Source: a virus. From it: a stretch of 59,627 nt of DNA. The notes below the pieces were generated by a model. That model searched no databases and had not been told where the DNA came from. It was given only the letters and a program-made list of their open reading frames with translations. The DNA lies in the IMG/VR virus record IMGVR_UViG_3300011116_000422, positions 1 through 59,627 of that record, one strand, 5' to 3'. The stretch's first letter is position 1; the number at the start of each line of letters is the position of its first letter. Below, in pieces: positions 22,015-30,996 of the stretch. The position numbers and the translations under genes are program-made.

Positions 22015-22316
22015 TTTGTCTCCTTCATCGACTTAACTAAATCATAGAGGTCATCGAGCCGAGTTACCACACCCGACTGGCGTTCTTCCAATCTTATGAT
22101 TCTATCAGCAAGGTGGGACCCACCATTGGTTTCCAATTGCGACACCAATTTGAGGATTGGCTCAAGGCGGCATTCAAATTCAGACTTTATTTCTTCAATA
22201 AGGGCTTTTTTCACAGGACTCCATACAAACTTTGAAATGACTAAATGAAAGGTCAGTATTGCTCCTCCGATAATGCCTACCGCGCCAGCGGCTTGAAGGA
22301 ATGAATTCATGGTCAT
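22011..22316 (-). CDS. Membrane-anchored coiled-coil protein
   Basis: A 101-residue protein with one N-terminal membrane segment (AAGAVGIIGGAILTFHLVI, about 9-27), followed by a long amphipathic helix to the end (EEIKSEFECRLEPILKLVSQL...RLDDLYDLVKSM). This plan fits a spanin-like or holin-partner protein. It overlaps the next gene by 4 bp. Confidence 0.55.
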   Translation of the reverse strand: MTMNSFLQAAGAVGIIGGAILTFHLVISKFVWSPVKKALIEEIKSEFECRLEPILKLVSQLETNGGSHLADRIIRLEERQSGVVTRLDDLYDLVKSMKETK

Positions 22317-22357
22317 AAGGATAACAAGTGTTTAGCAATATGGGTTTATAGAAACGC

Positions 22358-22594
22358 TTAGGTTAGTTTGCCTAAAACAATCAAATCACTATCGTTTATA
22401 AGACAGACCACTACATCAGCGACAGTTGGCGTATAACTGGATAAATAACGAATGCCCGTAATAGCGGTTGTAGCCCCGGAAATCTGAACAGAAATACGGG
22501 TATTTGTATTTGTTCGAGCAGTGACTACCCCATACCGAATAAATATATTTTTGTTATTATCAATAATCTTGTTTAAAATTGTTCCAAGTTCCAT
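22358..22594 (-). CDS. Small beta-barrel baseplate-type protein
   Basis: A 78-residue protein ending in PTVADVVVCLINDSDLIVLGKL, a pattern common to small OB-like tail-tip proteins encoded after the hub gene in actinophages. It shares one base with the DUF5047-like gene. A role in closing or plugging the tail tip is inferred from position only. Confidence 0.5.
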   Translation of the reverse strand: MELGTILNKIIDNNKNIFIRYGVVTARTNTNTRISVQISGATTAITGIRYLSSYTPTVADVVVCLINDSDLIVLGKLT

Positions 22595-23742
22595 TACACG
22601 TTTCCAATCGCAACAATTTCATTAGCGCCAACGACTCGAACTACACGCGTTTTAACTGATAATGCACCTTCATATTCTAAGGGAATATCCATAGAGTCGA
22701 TAATAACCGTCCTGTCCACTTTTGCCCCATCGCTACTTAAATAAATAACATCATTAACATCCAGTGAAGGGTCAACTATCGAAGTGAAATTGATTTCTTC
22801 TTGGCGCCCAATATAAGTGTTAAGTAGAAGGCTTGCCGCTTTAATGGCATCCGCTGAAGTTCCAATTAGGCTTGTTGTAATAAAAGTTGGAACCGAACCA
22901 AAAACTCCATAGCGATACGTTGGACTTGTTGTATCTTCATCCCAAACCTCAACGCGAATTGGAGTTGTTACTTGAGAACCTTCAACTGTATAAATCACAC
23001 CGTTATAAGTTTCTTTTGTTGAAATTGTTCTATCAAGAGAGGTAATTGTCGTTCCATTTCCTTCTTCGTAAGTAGCAACGACTGAAGCCGCATCAAGAGT
23101 TGGAAACTGACGCATTGTGCATACGCCTTTAACGTCAAAGTAAAGGTCATACCCGACAAGGCTTGCAATATGAACAGCATCTTTCCAAGGGTCTAGCCCT
23201 GTATCGGCTCCTAACACAATTTGATTGATTGTGATATTGGTCGTGGGAAAATCCGTCACAATATCGGCATATCGGTTTTGTAGCAAAGCGGTTAAAGATG
23301 TTTCAAGAGTTCCATTCACCATTTGATAAGTTGAAGTCCATTTGTTACGAGAAACAATAATTGATTTATCTTCACCCATTATTATCATAGATACGCCATC
23401 ATTTGTATCTGTTACTTTAACGTCTGTAATGACAAATACGCCTAGCGGGACATATTCTTGAGTTCCATCTGTATATTGAATACCTCGATAAAGACGAAGT
23501 TGATTACCGAAAGGTGCTAAAAAATCAAAACCGTTATCAGGAACAAGATTGGTTGTTTCTCTGGTTGTTGTTAAATGAATCTCACAGGTGCGGCGAATGG
23601 AATTATTAGTATTTACGGATACTTTTCCTGTATCAATACTAAGAGTAAGCAGTCTGCGGTCTGCCGACCATATTTCTGCTTTTGCAATAACTATGTGGTC
23701 GGTTTTAACTGCTGTTTTAAATGCGGCGCTTGTCGGATACAT
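22594..23742 (-). CDS. DUF5047-type tail hub protein
   Basis: A 382-residue protein opening with MYPTSAAFKTAVKTDHIVIAKAEIW, the DUF5047 start pattern of actinophage minor tail proteins. LRLYRGIQYTDG...YVPLGVFVITDV (about 85-110) is a gp27-like hub feature. Such proteins form the ring at the tip to which fibres attach. It shares one base with the preceding gene (23742). Confidence 0.78.
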   Translation of the reverse strand: MYPTSAAFKTAVKTDHIVIAKAEIWSADRRLLTLSIDTGKVSVNTNNSIRRTCEIHLTTTRETTNLVPDNGFDFLAPFGNQLRLYRGIQYTDGTQEYVPLGVFVITDVKVTDTNDGVSMIIMGEDKSIIVSRNKWTSTYQMVNGTLETSLTALLQNRYADIVTDFPTTNITINQIVLGADTGLDPWKDAVHIASLVGYDLYFDVKGVCTMRQFPTLDAASVVATYEEGNGTTITSLDRTISTKETYNGVIYTVEGSQVTTPIRVEVWDEDTTSPTYRYGVFGSVPTFITTSLIGTSADAIKAASLLLNTYIGRQEEINFTSIVDPSLDVNDVIYLSSDGAKVDRTVIIDSMDIPLEYEGALSVKTRVVRVVGANEIVAIGNV

Positions 23743-25265
23743 TACTCAGCAATTTCTACATACTTGAGAGTGATATCTCGATATACATTTCCACTTTGGC
23801 TTTCTGCCGTCCATTTGCGGTCAGTAATACGAATCCATTTTTGATTACCAAAAGGGTCTTGAACAAGTAATTTACCTTGATGAGCAACAAGAGGATAAAT
23901 AGCATCCCATTCTTCTTCTGTTACTGTTTTGATGTTATATGCGCCGTCTTCGCCCTGTAAAGGACCAGCAACAATAATTGGGTAATTAGAACCTAAAGGT
24001 CTAAAAATAGTATTCGGTTCATCCACTTGAACATCCAATTCTTTAAGAACACGAATTGAACCAAGGTTTAAAGTAGGGTCTTCAATACACTTGAACCACC
24101 AAGTAGAATCATTTGTAATAAGAACCTGTTGAGTTACAGACCATCCGGAAGGATATTCAATAGAGTTTGAATCTACTGCGACTGCACGACAGCGATAGTA
24201 AGCGGTAATACCTCTAGGGGCTTCATAGTCAGCAATAACGCTTTGATTCGAGGCATTAAGAGTAACTTCTTCTCCACCACGAATATAATTCCAAGTTACG
24301 CCAGAATTGTCTGAGCGTTGAATCTGATGATATTGGCTTGTAAAACTTACCCCTAAAGAAGTTCCTTGGTTTACGAAAGATGCTTTCGCTAAAGTCGCAG
24401 ACCAAGCAACGACCATTGTTGGGACCGATTGGGTTGTATAACTGACGTTAAACTCAGAGTAAGTCCAGTCAGACCAAAAAGCAGTTCCGTTAATATCTTT
24501 AGCAACTCGAACAAAACAACGATAAGTAGCGGGGACTAAAAGAGTTCCAACAACTGAGTTTAATTCTGTTTGAGCAAGCGCACCTGATGTCCAAGTAGGA
24601 GTTGAAGTATTAACAGACCATCCAGCGGCATTATATTGAGCAGAACTAAATACTTTAATTTCTACATATTCTTGAGTTGAACCATCCGTTGCATCTACAT
24701 AAGTCCAAGTAATATCGGGGGTAGTTGTAGAAACAGTGCTTACGGGCGCTGATACTGTTCCGACAGAAGGTTGAGCCGCAACGTCAACATCTACATAAAG
24801 TTCATAAAACTTACCTCGGTCAGTTGTGTCTTTATATTCTTCAACTTTGACACGAATGTTATTTATATTTGTTTGAGTCCATTCAGAACCATCTGGCGCG
24901 GCTGTGTAATAAGGACCAGTAAAAGTAGTTGCAGAAGTATAAGCGCCGCGAACAGCCAAACCAGAATAGAAATAATTTTGTCGGGAAATTAATGCACCAA
25001 GATACACATTGAGTTTACCCGCATCGTTTGGAGTTGAACAGCGAGCGCGAACACGAACTTGTTTTACTCGTTGAGCGGAAGTTAAAGTTAAGGTTCCAAA
25101 GTCCATAATAAGGTCAGCAGAACCTAATACAGTGTTTGCTTTTTGAACAAAAGTGCCGTCTGCGCCATCATTTAAAGCGGCTTGAATAGACGCTGAACCA
25201 CCTGTTATTGAATAAAGAGTTGTTCCTGATGCAACTGCGTTGGGAAGGACTGTTGTTACTGCCAT
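23742..25265 (-). CDS. Distal tail protein with fibronectin-III-like domains
   Basis: A 507-residue protein. The first 160 residues are a jelly-roll-like domain (VRVRARCSTP, LNVYLGALI). Residues 165-390 contain two fibronectin-III-like repeats (P-x-ITWTYVDATDGSTQEYVEIKVF and AYYRCRAVAVDSN). The C-terminal part ends DRKWTAESQSGNVYRDITL, as in Dit-like tail proteins. It directly follows the tape measure gene. Confidence 0.7.
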   Translation of the reverse strand: MAVTTVLPNAVASGTTLYSITGGSASIQAALNDGADGTFVQKANTVLGSADLIMDFGTLTLTSAQRVKQVRVRARCSTPNDAGKLNVYLGALISRQNYFYSGLAVRGAYTSATTFTGPYYTAAPDGSEWTQTNINNIRVKVEEYKDTTDRGKFYELYVDVDVAAQPSVGTVSAPVSTVSTTTPDITWTYVDATDGSTQEYVEIKVFSSAQYNAAGWSVNTSTPTWTSGALAQTELNSVVGTLLVPATYRCFVRVAKDINGTAFWSDWTYSEFNVSYTTQSVPTMVVAWSATLAKASFVNQGTSLGVSFTSQYHQIQRSDNSGVTWNYIRGGEEVTLNASNQSVIADYEAPRGITAYYRCRAVAVDSNSIEYPSGWSVTQQVLITNDSTWWFKCIEDPTLNLGSIRVLKELDVQVDEPNTIFRPLGSNYPIIVAGPLQGEDGAYNIKTVTEEEWDAIYPLVAHQGKLLVQDPFGNQKWIRITDRKWTAESQSGNVYRDITLKYVEIAE

Positions 25266-25268
25266 TTT

Positions 25269-28200
25269 TTACCTCGCGCTCAAAGCGTTTAATAGGGCTC
25301 TTGTCATAACAGGCTCTAAGTCTGCTGGTGCAGTAGTAGGAGGAACTGTAATGCTAAAGGCTCCCTTTTCAATAGTTGTTGTTGAGTATTTTGCTGTGTT
25401 TTGCGAATCAGTGCTGAAACCTCCAAAAGATGTTGAAGGTGCAACAGTTGGCGCGGTCGGCACCTTAATTGTTGTTCCAGCCCAAATCATATTGCCGTTT
25501 TTATATTTATCTACTTCAGTTAATTTAGGGTTAAGAGCGAGAACCGTTGCAAGAGAGGCTCCAGCGGCTTTAGCAATTGCACTTACTGTGTCACCTGATT
25601 TAGCGGTAACAGTTTTAGTTCCACTAACAGCCTTTGTTCCAGTAGAAGGAGTTAAACCATCAAGAACCTTAGCCAAATCAATTGTTGATTTATCAAGTTC
25701 AGCCATGGCATCGGCAAGAGCCGCATTAGCATCATCAAGTTCTTTTTGTGCGTCGGCGGATGCTGTGTCTCCACCACTACCGTTAGTGCTACCTCCGCCG
25801 GGATTTAAAGTAATACTACTTGTAACTCCACCAACACCAATAGCCGCGGCGGCATTAGCCATAGCGGCGGCAACAGCGGCGGCAATCTCATTGGCAAGAT
25901 TGATTAGGCGGGCTTTTTCTTTATTAAGTTTGTCAATCGCGCTTTGAATAAGGTCTTCGCCAAGTTTTGTTCCAACATCTGACATGCCTGCAAACGCGTC
26001 TTGAATACCCTTAGCAATTAAATTCATTTGATTTAAAATATCTTGACGTTTAGATTCAGCGCCATCTACAAGAGATTTAGCCATTGATACAGCATTGTCA
26101 TAAAACGTCGTTGACATTGATGCGCCAAATTGTTCCGAAGAAGCGTTGATTTGTGTGTAAAGGTCGTTAACGGTATTCATGGTATCGACACCACTTTGAG
26201 CAAGAAGTGCGGCAGTTGCGCCAGCGGCTTCAGGACCAGCCTCAAGAAGTGTTCGAACGTATTCTTTGTTATAACCCTTTACCAATAGCGCTTGGATATT
26301 AGTAGTAAATTCTTGAATAGATTTAAGGCTTGATTTCAATTTATCGACAATTGCGACAACACCAGTTGAGCCTTGCGACATTTGTGTAATTACAAGGCCC
26401 GATGCGGTCTTAATTACCTTAATAGTTGTGTCGGCGTTACTCTTTGATAAATCAGCAAGCGCTGAACCAAATGATTTAATGCTACTTGTGATGCTTTCTC
26501 TAAACGAGGTTTGTTTTGACTTAATATCATCATAGTCTTTTTGCAATTTTTCTAATTCTTTAACAATTGCTTTTTGCTTAACATTGAGGTCAATTAACTT
26601 TTGTGTGTCATTTTTAAGCATGTCAAGCAAGGCACTTTGAGCGCCGCCTGAATCAAGGTTGTCAAAACGCTTATTAACAGCCTCAACCATTTTGTCATAC
26701 ATGCCAATAATGTTGTCAATTGTTGTTTCGCCATCAGCGAGAGCCTTATCAATTTCACTTGGCTGTCCAAATGGGCGGCGTAGCATTTGAGCAAAACTAT
26801 TTGCTCCTTCTGCGCGAAGGGCCATTGATTTTTCAAGTTTTTGTTTAGCCTCATCAATTTGATTATTTACATCTTCAAGGTCTTGAGCAATTTTCATTGC
26901 CTCTGCTACGCGGCTACGAACGTAAGAATTAATCTTGTCCCACTCTGCTTTAACCTTAGCAAGTCCAGCAGTGTTATCTTGCGCTTCAAAAATAGCCTGT
27001 TGTGCGTCAAATACTTTTCTAAGTTCGTCAAGACCCTTGAACATTGTGTCGCGGGCTTTTTCTGCACCATCAACAAACCCTGCGGCAAAGTCATTAACTA
27101 TGAAATCGTTATAACCTTCAACAATATCTTTTAACTTACTCTTAAGTTCAGCAATTTTAGCCGCTAATTCAGCGGCGGCTTTTCTGGCCTTTTCATCAAT
27201 CGTTGCCTCGGTATTGCCGGGGTCAAGTCCACTAATATCAGGCATTTCAATTTTTGGAGTTTCAGCCTTTGGCATTTTAGGCATTTTCATGGAAGGCAAC
27301 TGAATTTTCTTATTTGCCAAACCATCCAAGTTATCTGCATAACCCTTTACACTTTTAGCCGCATTATCAAAAAATGTTCCAACGCTATCAATCGCGCCTT
27401 CTATTCCTTTTAATGCCGCCTCGGCACCCGGGACTTTAAGTAATGCTAGACCCTTAAGCAAGAGACGGAGAGGACCTGAATTAACCTTAATCATGGCAAC
27501 GGCAATTTTGCCTATCCATTCAATCAAGTAACCAAAAGCAATAACTCCAGCCTTACCTACTGCAATAACAAATTTTCTAAATGTTTCTGAGTGGTTCCAA
27601 GCAACAACAAATCCAGCGGCAAGAACTGCAATAGCGGCAACAATCAAACCAATAGGGTTAGCCGCCATGACTGCATTGAGTCTAAGCATTGAAGCCGCTA
27701 ATGCGTTTGTGCTTGCAATTTGAGCAAGTTGACCACCAGTCATTAATGTTTGAACTACTGTAAAAATCATTTGAGCAGTTTTAACAACTTTTAAAATAGC
27801 CGCATGTGCAAATAAAGCGGCATTAAAAATAAGGAAGCCCATTGCGGCTCCGGCAATAACGGTTGACACTGCAACCATGATTCCTTGATTCTCTTTTAAG
27901 AATGTTCCTACTTTACCGAGAGTTTTAATCACGCCAACAATCGCGGCACCGACCAATAGGAAAGCAGGAACTAAAATGTCAGTAATAACGGGTCCGGCAA
28001 TTTGAGCAAGAGCAGAACCAAAATCAAATATATTCTTTAATAAAGAGCCAATAAATGTTATGAACTTTTGAATTGCCGTTCCGTCTTTAAATTTATCCAT
28101 CAATCCGCTAATAATTGGCAAAAGTTGGTTTGCCATGAAGCCTTGAACTTTTTGAATAGTTGGCAAAAGCATTTCACCAAAGGCTTGCTTTAGGTTGGCG

Positions 28201-28901
28201 ATTTGAACACCTAATTTTTGTTGTGCTCCCGCGGCAGTATCTCCAGCAGTTTTTGCAAAATCTTTATAAGTTGAGTTTAAAACTCGAACAATTGCGTCTG
28301 CTCGTTCCATTTCAGTTCCGGACTTAATATCCGCCTTTGTCTTTGCATCAAGAACGAAACCAACTCGAGTAAGGGCTCCAAATTGACCATTGAGAGCGAG
28401 CGCTAAACCGTTAGTCATCTGACGGTATTCATCCGCACTTGCTTTAGCGCCCTTTTCAGCAACTACATAGTCAAGAATTGCAGGGGTCATGGTTGCAATT
28501 GCCTTTGAACCAAGGTCAAAAGTTGCTAACTGAGATTGAACAACAGTGATGTTGTCTTTAGATGCAACGGTCATCTGTTCAAGGGCCGCGGCCTGTTGAT
28601 TGAGAATTTTAATCTGGTCTTCTGTTGCTCCGCCTGTTGCAAGCAAAAGCATTCTTAAACGATTTTGTGCGGCTCCGGCTGTTTGTGCGGCTTGAACTGA
28701 ATCTCTACCTAATTTAACAATAAATGTAGCCAATGCACCAACGGCAAGTTTTTTCATTACTCCGCCGAGCATGTCAATTCCGGCACCAGTTTTTTGTGAC
28801 TGAGTATTTAAACGATTAAGAGAATCTGACGCTTGTTTAGCCGAGGTAACAAAAGACCCTGTTGCGAGGGTCATCTCGCCTTTTATATTGTAATCAGCCA
28901 T
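25269..28901 (-). CDS. Tape measure protein with LysM domain
   Basis: The 1210-residue protein sets tail length and is released on DNA entry. It is helical and alanine-rich, with several hydrophobic segments in the middle (around residues 300-450). The segments TAKSGDTVSAIAKAAG and LATVLALNPKL (about 1087-1147) form a LysM domain, which binds peptidoglycan; its presence near the C-terminus suggests a wall-docking step during entry. AGGAGG precedes the ATG within the last codons of the frameshifted chaperone. Confidence 0.92.
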   Translation of the reverse strand: MADYNIKGEMTLATGSFVTSAKQASDSLNRLNTQSQKTGAGIDMLGGVMKKLAVGALATFIVKLGRDSVQAAQTAGAAQNRLRMLLLATGGATEDQIKILNQQAAALEQMTVASKDNITVVQSQLATFDLGSKAIATMTPAILDYVVAEKGAKASADEYRQMTNGLALALNGQFGALTRVGFVLDAKTKADIKSGTEMERADAIVRVLNSTYKDFAKTAGDTAAGAQQKLGVQIANLKQAFGEMLLPTIQKVQGFMANQLLPIISGLMDKFKDGTAIQKFITFIGSLLKNIFDFGSALAQIAGPVITDILVPAFLLVGAAIVGVIKTLGKVGTFLKENQGIMVAVSTVIAGAAMGFLIFNAALFAHAAILKVVKTAQMIFTVVQTLMTGGQLAQIASTNALAASMLRLNAVMAANPIGLIVAAIAVLAAGFVVAWNHSETFRKFVIAVGKAGVIAFGYLIEWIGKIAVAMIKVNSGPLRLLLKGLALLKVPGAEAALKGIEGAIDSVGTFFDNAAKSVKGYADNLDGLANKKIQLPSMKMPKMPKAETPKIEMPDISGLDPGNTEATIDEKARKAAAELAAKIAELKSKLKDIVEGYNDFIVNDFAAGFVDGAEKARDTMFKGLDELRKVFDAQQAIFEAQDNTAGLAKVKAEWDKINSYVRSRVAEAMKIAQDLEDVNNQIDEAKQKLEKSMALRAEGANSFAQMLRRPFGQPSEIDKALADGETTIDNIIGMYDKMVEAVNKRFDNLDSGGAQSALLDMLKNDTQKLIDLNVKQKAIVKELEKLQKDYDDIKSKQTSFRESITSSIKSFGSALADLSKSNADTTIKVIKTASGLVITQMSQGSTGVVAIVDKLKSSLKSIQEFTTNIQALLVKGYNKEYVRTLLEAGPEAAGATAALLAQSGVDTMNTVNDLYTQINASSEQFGASMSTTFYDNAVSMAKSLVDGAESKRQDILNQMNLIAKGIQDAFAGMSDVGTKLGEDLIQSAIDKLNKEKARLINLANEIAAAVAAAMANAAAAIGVGGVTSSITLNPGGGSTNGSGGDTASADAQKELDDANAALADAMAELDKSTIDLAKVLDGLTPSTGTKAVSGTKTVTAKSGDTVSAIAKAAGASLATVLALNPKLTEVDKYKNGNMIWAGTTIKVPTAPTVAPSTSFGGFSTDSQNTAKYSTTTIEKGAFSITVPPTTAPADLEPVMTRALLNALSAR

Positions 28902-28904
28902 GCG

Positions 28905-29425
28905 TCACCTCCTGTTTGCTTCTTCTGACTCCCAAGCGCGAACTTGTTCTAGCGCTTCCCATTCCGCCAATTCGATTGCAGAGATTGGGTTATGGGACGG
29001 ACTGCCGTTTAAAAGTTCATCGACAGTCCGACCCAACCTTTGTGCTAATTCGAAGACGAATCTTCTATAACCGTTTCGGACGAATCTTTTCCCAAATCAT
29101 TTGAGGTTTCTGCTAAGAAACCTGAAAGTCGCATACCTACTGTTGCTAGTGCATCAAGTGCGTTTGCAGACTTTGAGAGTAACGCTGTTCGGTCTTCAGG
29201 GGAGAAAATCTTTTCTCCAGTTTCAGCATCGAACGCTGTTGAAATAACAATTTCTGGGTAAACCATTTGCAGGTTCATTCCATCACCGGCTTGGGCAAGG
29301 TCCAAGATACGAGTGCGCTCGGCACCTGTCATACCTCGAACTTCAATTTCGATATTCCATTCCTTAACTTTTACAAGTTCTTTAGGAATGTCATTGCTAT
29401 TTAAAATCTGGTCTCTTAAGGACAC
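28905..29425 (-). CDS. Tail assembly chaperone, -1 frameshift product (GT type)
   Basis: Ribosomes that slip -1 at 29087-29093 in the upstream gene continue into a second frame reading RFVRNGYRRFVFELAQRL and then a 45-residue tail to a stop at 28905. The extension has its own conserved character (DELLNGSPSHNPISAIELAEW) and no start codon. As in lambda gpG/gpGT, the longer form binds the tape measure protein encoded next. Confidence 0.85.
29045..29425 (-). CDS. Tail assembly chaperone, short form (G type)
   Basis: A 126-residue protein starting at a GTG (29425), with the pattern VRGMTGAERTRILDLA typical of tail assembly chaperones of siphophages. The acidic serine-rich end (DSSETVIEDSSSN) follows the slippery site. 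It is needed for tail tube assembly on the tape measure and is not a virion part. Confidence 0.8.
   Translation of the reverse strand: MSLRDQILNSNDIPKELVKVKEWNIEIEVRGMTGAERTRILDLAQAGDGMNLQMVYPEIVISTAFDAETGEKIFSPEDRTALLSKSANALDALATVGMRLSGFLAETSNDLGKDSSETVIEDSSSN
29087..29093 (-). promoter_or_regulatory. Programmed -1 frameshift site GGGAAAA
   Basis: The heptamer G-GGA-AAA lies in the zero frame of the chaperone gene, so it matches the X-XXY-YYZ slippery rule exactly. It is 15 codons before the zero-frame stop. Confidence 0.88.
29410..29423. repeat. Short repeat, copy overlapping the chaperone start
   Basis: GGTCTCTTAAGGAC resembles the intergenic strings at 29446-29464 and 30965-30983. Here it overlaps the GTG start codon of the tail assembly chaperone. 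Confidence 0.4.
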
Positions 29426-29445
29426 GATTACTCTCTCTTTCGATT

Positions 29446-29464
29446 GGGTCTCTAGGACTCGGTT
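29446..29464. repeat. Short intergenic repeat GGGTCTCTAGGACTCGGTT
   Basis: It differs from the copy at 30965-30983 by one extra A and one base near the right end. It lies in the gap between the tail tube gene and the chaperone gene. Confidence 0.5.
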
Positions 29465-29487
29465 ATTGGGTTATTAAGTTGTTTTTA

Positions 29488-29904
29488 TTAAGCGTATGTG
29501 CCGCGTGTTACAGCACCTGTTACTTGGAACTGCGCTGTGTAGGAAACGATATCTCCTACGCCGCCCTTTACTTCGTATGAAGTTAGGAATGCAGAACCTG
29601 TGTATTTAGTGTTACCTGCTGTTGAACCTTCCGGTCCATATACAAATGCGCTCGCGGTGTCATTACCGACAATTCCTGAAAGGTATCCATCAACTGTTGC
29701 GTCAAATGAACCTTCTACTGAAATTGTTGAATCTGAGAAACCAATTACATAAGACTTTGATGTTGAACCGAAAGAAGTGGTTTCCAAAGTTTCGATAGAG
29801 CGTGGCATTGTTACTGACTTTAGCGTGTTGCTAATGTCGCGAACAGCCGCGCCGCTATCTGCGATAGTGAACTGCGAGTTTTTACCGTGGCGAAATGTTG
29901 GCAT
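29488..29904 (-). CDS. Tail tube protein, second of a tandem pair
   Basis: A 138-residue major tail (tube) type protein. The ATG at 29904 follows GCAAGGAG in the end of the preceding gene. It starts MPTFRHGKN exactly like its upstream neighbour and shares ETTSFGSTSKSYVIGFSDSTISVEGSF with that protein (ETTTFGSANKTYAVGMKDG). The plan is the beta sandwich typical of siphovirus tube proteins. Two tandem copies imply either a mixed tube or a division of labour. Confidence 0.75.
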   Translation of the reverse strand: MPTFRHGKNSQFTIADSGAAVRDISNTLKSVTMPRSIETLETTSFGSTSKSYVIGFSDSTISVEGSFDATVDGYLSGIVGNDTASAFVYGPEGSTAGNTKYTGSAFLTSYEVKGGVGDIVSYTAQFQVTGAVTRGTYA

Positions 29905-29905
29905 T

Positions 29906-30652
29906 TTATCTCCTTGCGAATCCAACGGTGATGGTTGCTGAACCTGTTGACCCAGCAAATGAAGATACGTTTGCACGAACGTATCGGGCTACTGTTGTTC
30001 CAGCGGCTACTTCAATTCTTTCTGAAGTAGTTGTTGCTGAAGTTGTTGCTGTAAAAGTAACTAAATCAGTCCATGTTGAGTTATTGGCTGACTGTTGAAC
30101 CTTTACTGTGATTGCACCATTGCGAGTATTAGTCGTAACGTGCAAATGAGCAACACCACCATTTGTGCTTGCGGCGGCATTGTCCACGCCTGTGTTTGCT
30201 ACCACTCCAGTAAGTGCCTGACTTGCGGCTAACAAAACGCCACCATCAAGACCTCCGACTGTTCCGCTTGCTTGCGCTTGAGCAGAAATTGTTACCATAT
30301 CGGCAACAGCGGCTTTGATTTCATAAGAAGTTTCATCTGTATTAATTAACTTTGCACGACGACCCAAAGTAGCGCCTTCTGTTGCAACGGTAATAATTTT
30401 CTTTGTTGTTGATGCAATTGCATTATGAAGAACTGCATCTGAGCCTTCTGTGTCTAGAACACCTGACCAAAGACCTTCGAATGCAACGGTGCCGTCTTTC
30501 ATACCAACTGCGTATGTCTTATTGGCTGAACCAAATGTTGTTGTTTCAACAGCCTCTGCCATTGCAGATGTAGTTGCTGAGTTAAAGTATTGGCTTAAGT
30601 CATACTTATCAAAAATAACAACTGTATTTTTACCATGGCGAAAAGTAGGCAT
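29906..30652 (-). CDS. Tail tube protein with extra C-terminal domain, first of a tandem pair
   Basis: A 248-residue protein whose first 150 residues are a paralogue of the next gene (MPTFRHGKN...TTFGSANKTYAVG...VAFEGLW). The added C-terminal domain (about 155-248: AHLHVTTNTRNGAITVKVQQS...YVRANVSSFAG...ITVGFARR) resembles a lectin-like or Ig-like decoration exposed on the tube. The gene follows a small acidic protein at 30652. Confidence 0.75.
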   Translation of the reverse strand: MPTFRHGKNTVVIFDKYDLSQYFNSATTSAMAEAVETTTFGSANKTYAVGMKDGTVAFEGLWSGVLDTEGSDAVLHNAIASTTKKIITVATEGATLGRRAKLINTDETSYEIKAAVADMVTISAQAQASGTVGGLDGGVLLAASQALTGVVANTGVDNAAASTNGGVAHLHVTTNTRNGAITVKVQQSANNSTWTDLVTFTATTSATTTSERIEVAAGTTVARYVRANVSSFAGSTGSATITVGFARR

Positions 30653-30900
30653 TATTCAGCCTCTCCTTCTTCTGAGGCTTCTTCAGTTACTTCTGCAACT
30701 GGTTCTACAATTTCTACAACAGGAGTTTCCTCAACTACTGGTGTTTCAACTTTTTTTGCTGGCTTGCCTGCGTCTTCAATTAGACCATCTTCAAGAAGCC
30801 ATTTAATTGCGTCGCCGGGCAGGTCAGAAACAATTTCGCCTGCTTCGGCTCGCTTGTTAGGTGGGTAATCAATACCAACCAATGCGCGATACTGTGCCAT
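30652..30900 (-). CDS. Small acidic head-tail/tail protein
   Basis: An 82-residue protein with a 40-residue N-terminal domain (YRALVGIDYPPNKRAEAGEIVSDLP...WLLEDGLIED), typical of small phage proteins encoded before the tube genes, and an acidic, proline/valine/glutamate-rich tail. No precise function known. Confidence 0.65.
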   Translation of the reverse strand: MAQYRALVGIDYPPNKRAEAGEIVSDLPGDAIKWLLEDGLIEDAGKPAKKVETPVVEETPVVEIVEPVAEVTEEASEEGEAE

Positions 30901-30964
30901 TCTGCCTCCTTTGGACAGGTAGGACCCCAGTGCCGAATAGGACTCTTGGTCACGACAACGGTTG

Positions 30965-30983
30965 GGGTCTCTAAGGACTCGTT
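30965..30983. repeat. Short intergenic repeat GGGTCTCTAAGGACTCGTT
   Basis: Near-copy of the string at 29446-29464, placed between the DUF6378-like gene and the small acidic protein gene. The flanking sequence also has GACCCC...GGGGTC complementarity (about 30923-30970), so an RNA structure is possible. Confidence 0.45.
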
Positions 30984-30996
30984 CGAATAAATGTTA

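Noticed and set aside
25240-25947. A 235-codon plus-strand frame opposite the tape measure gene
   Set aside because: It is antisense to a clear tape measure protein, is very rich in alanine/valine/leucine as expected for a shadow frame, and has no upstream ribosome binding site.
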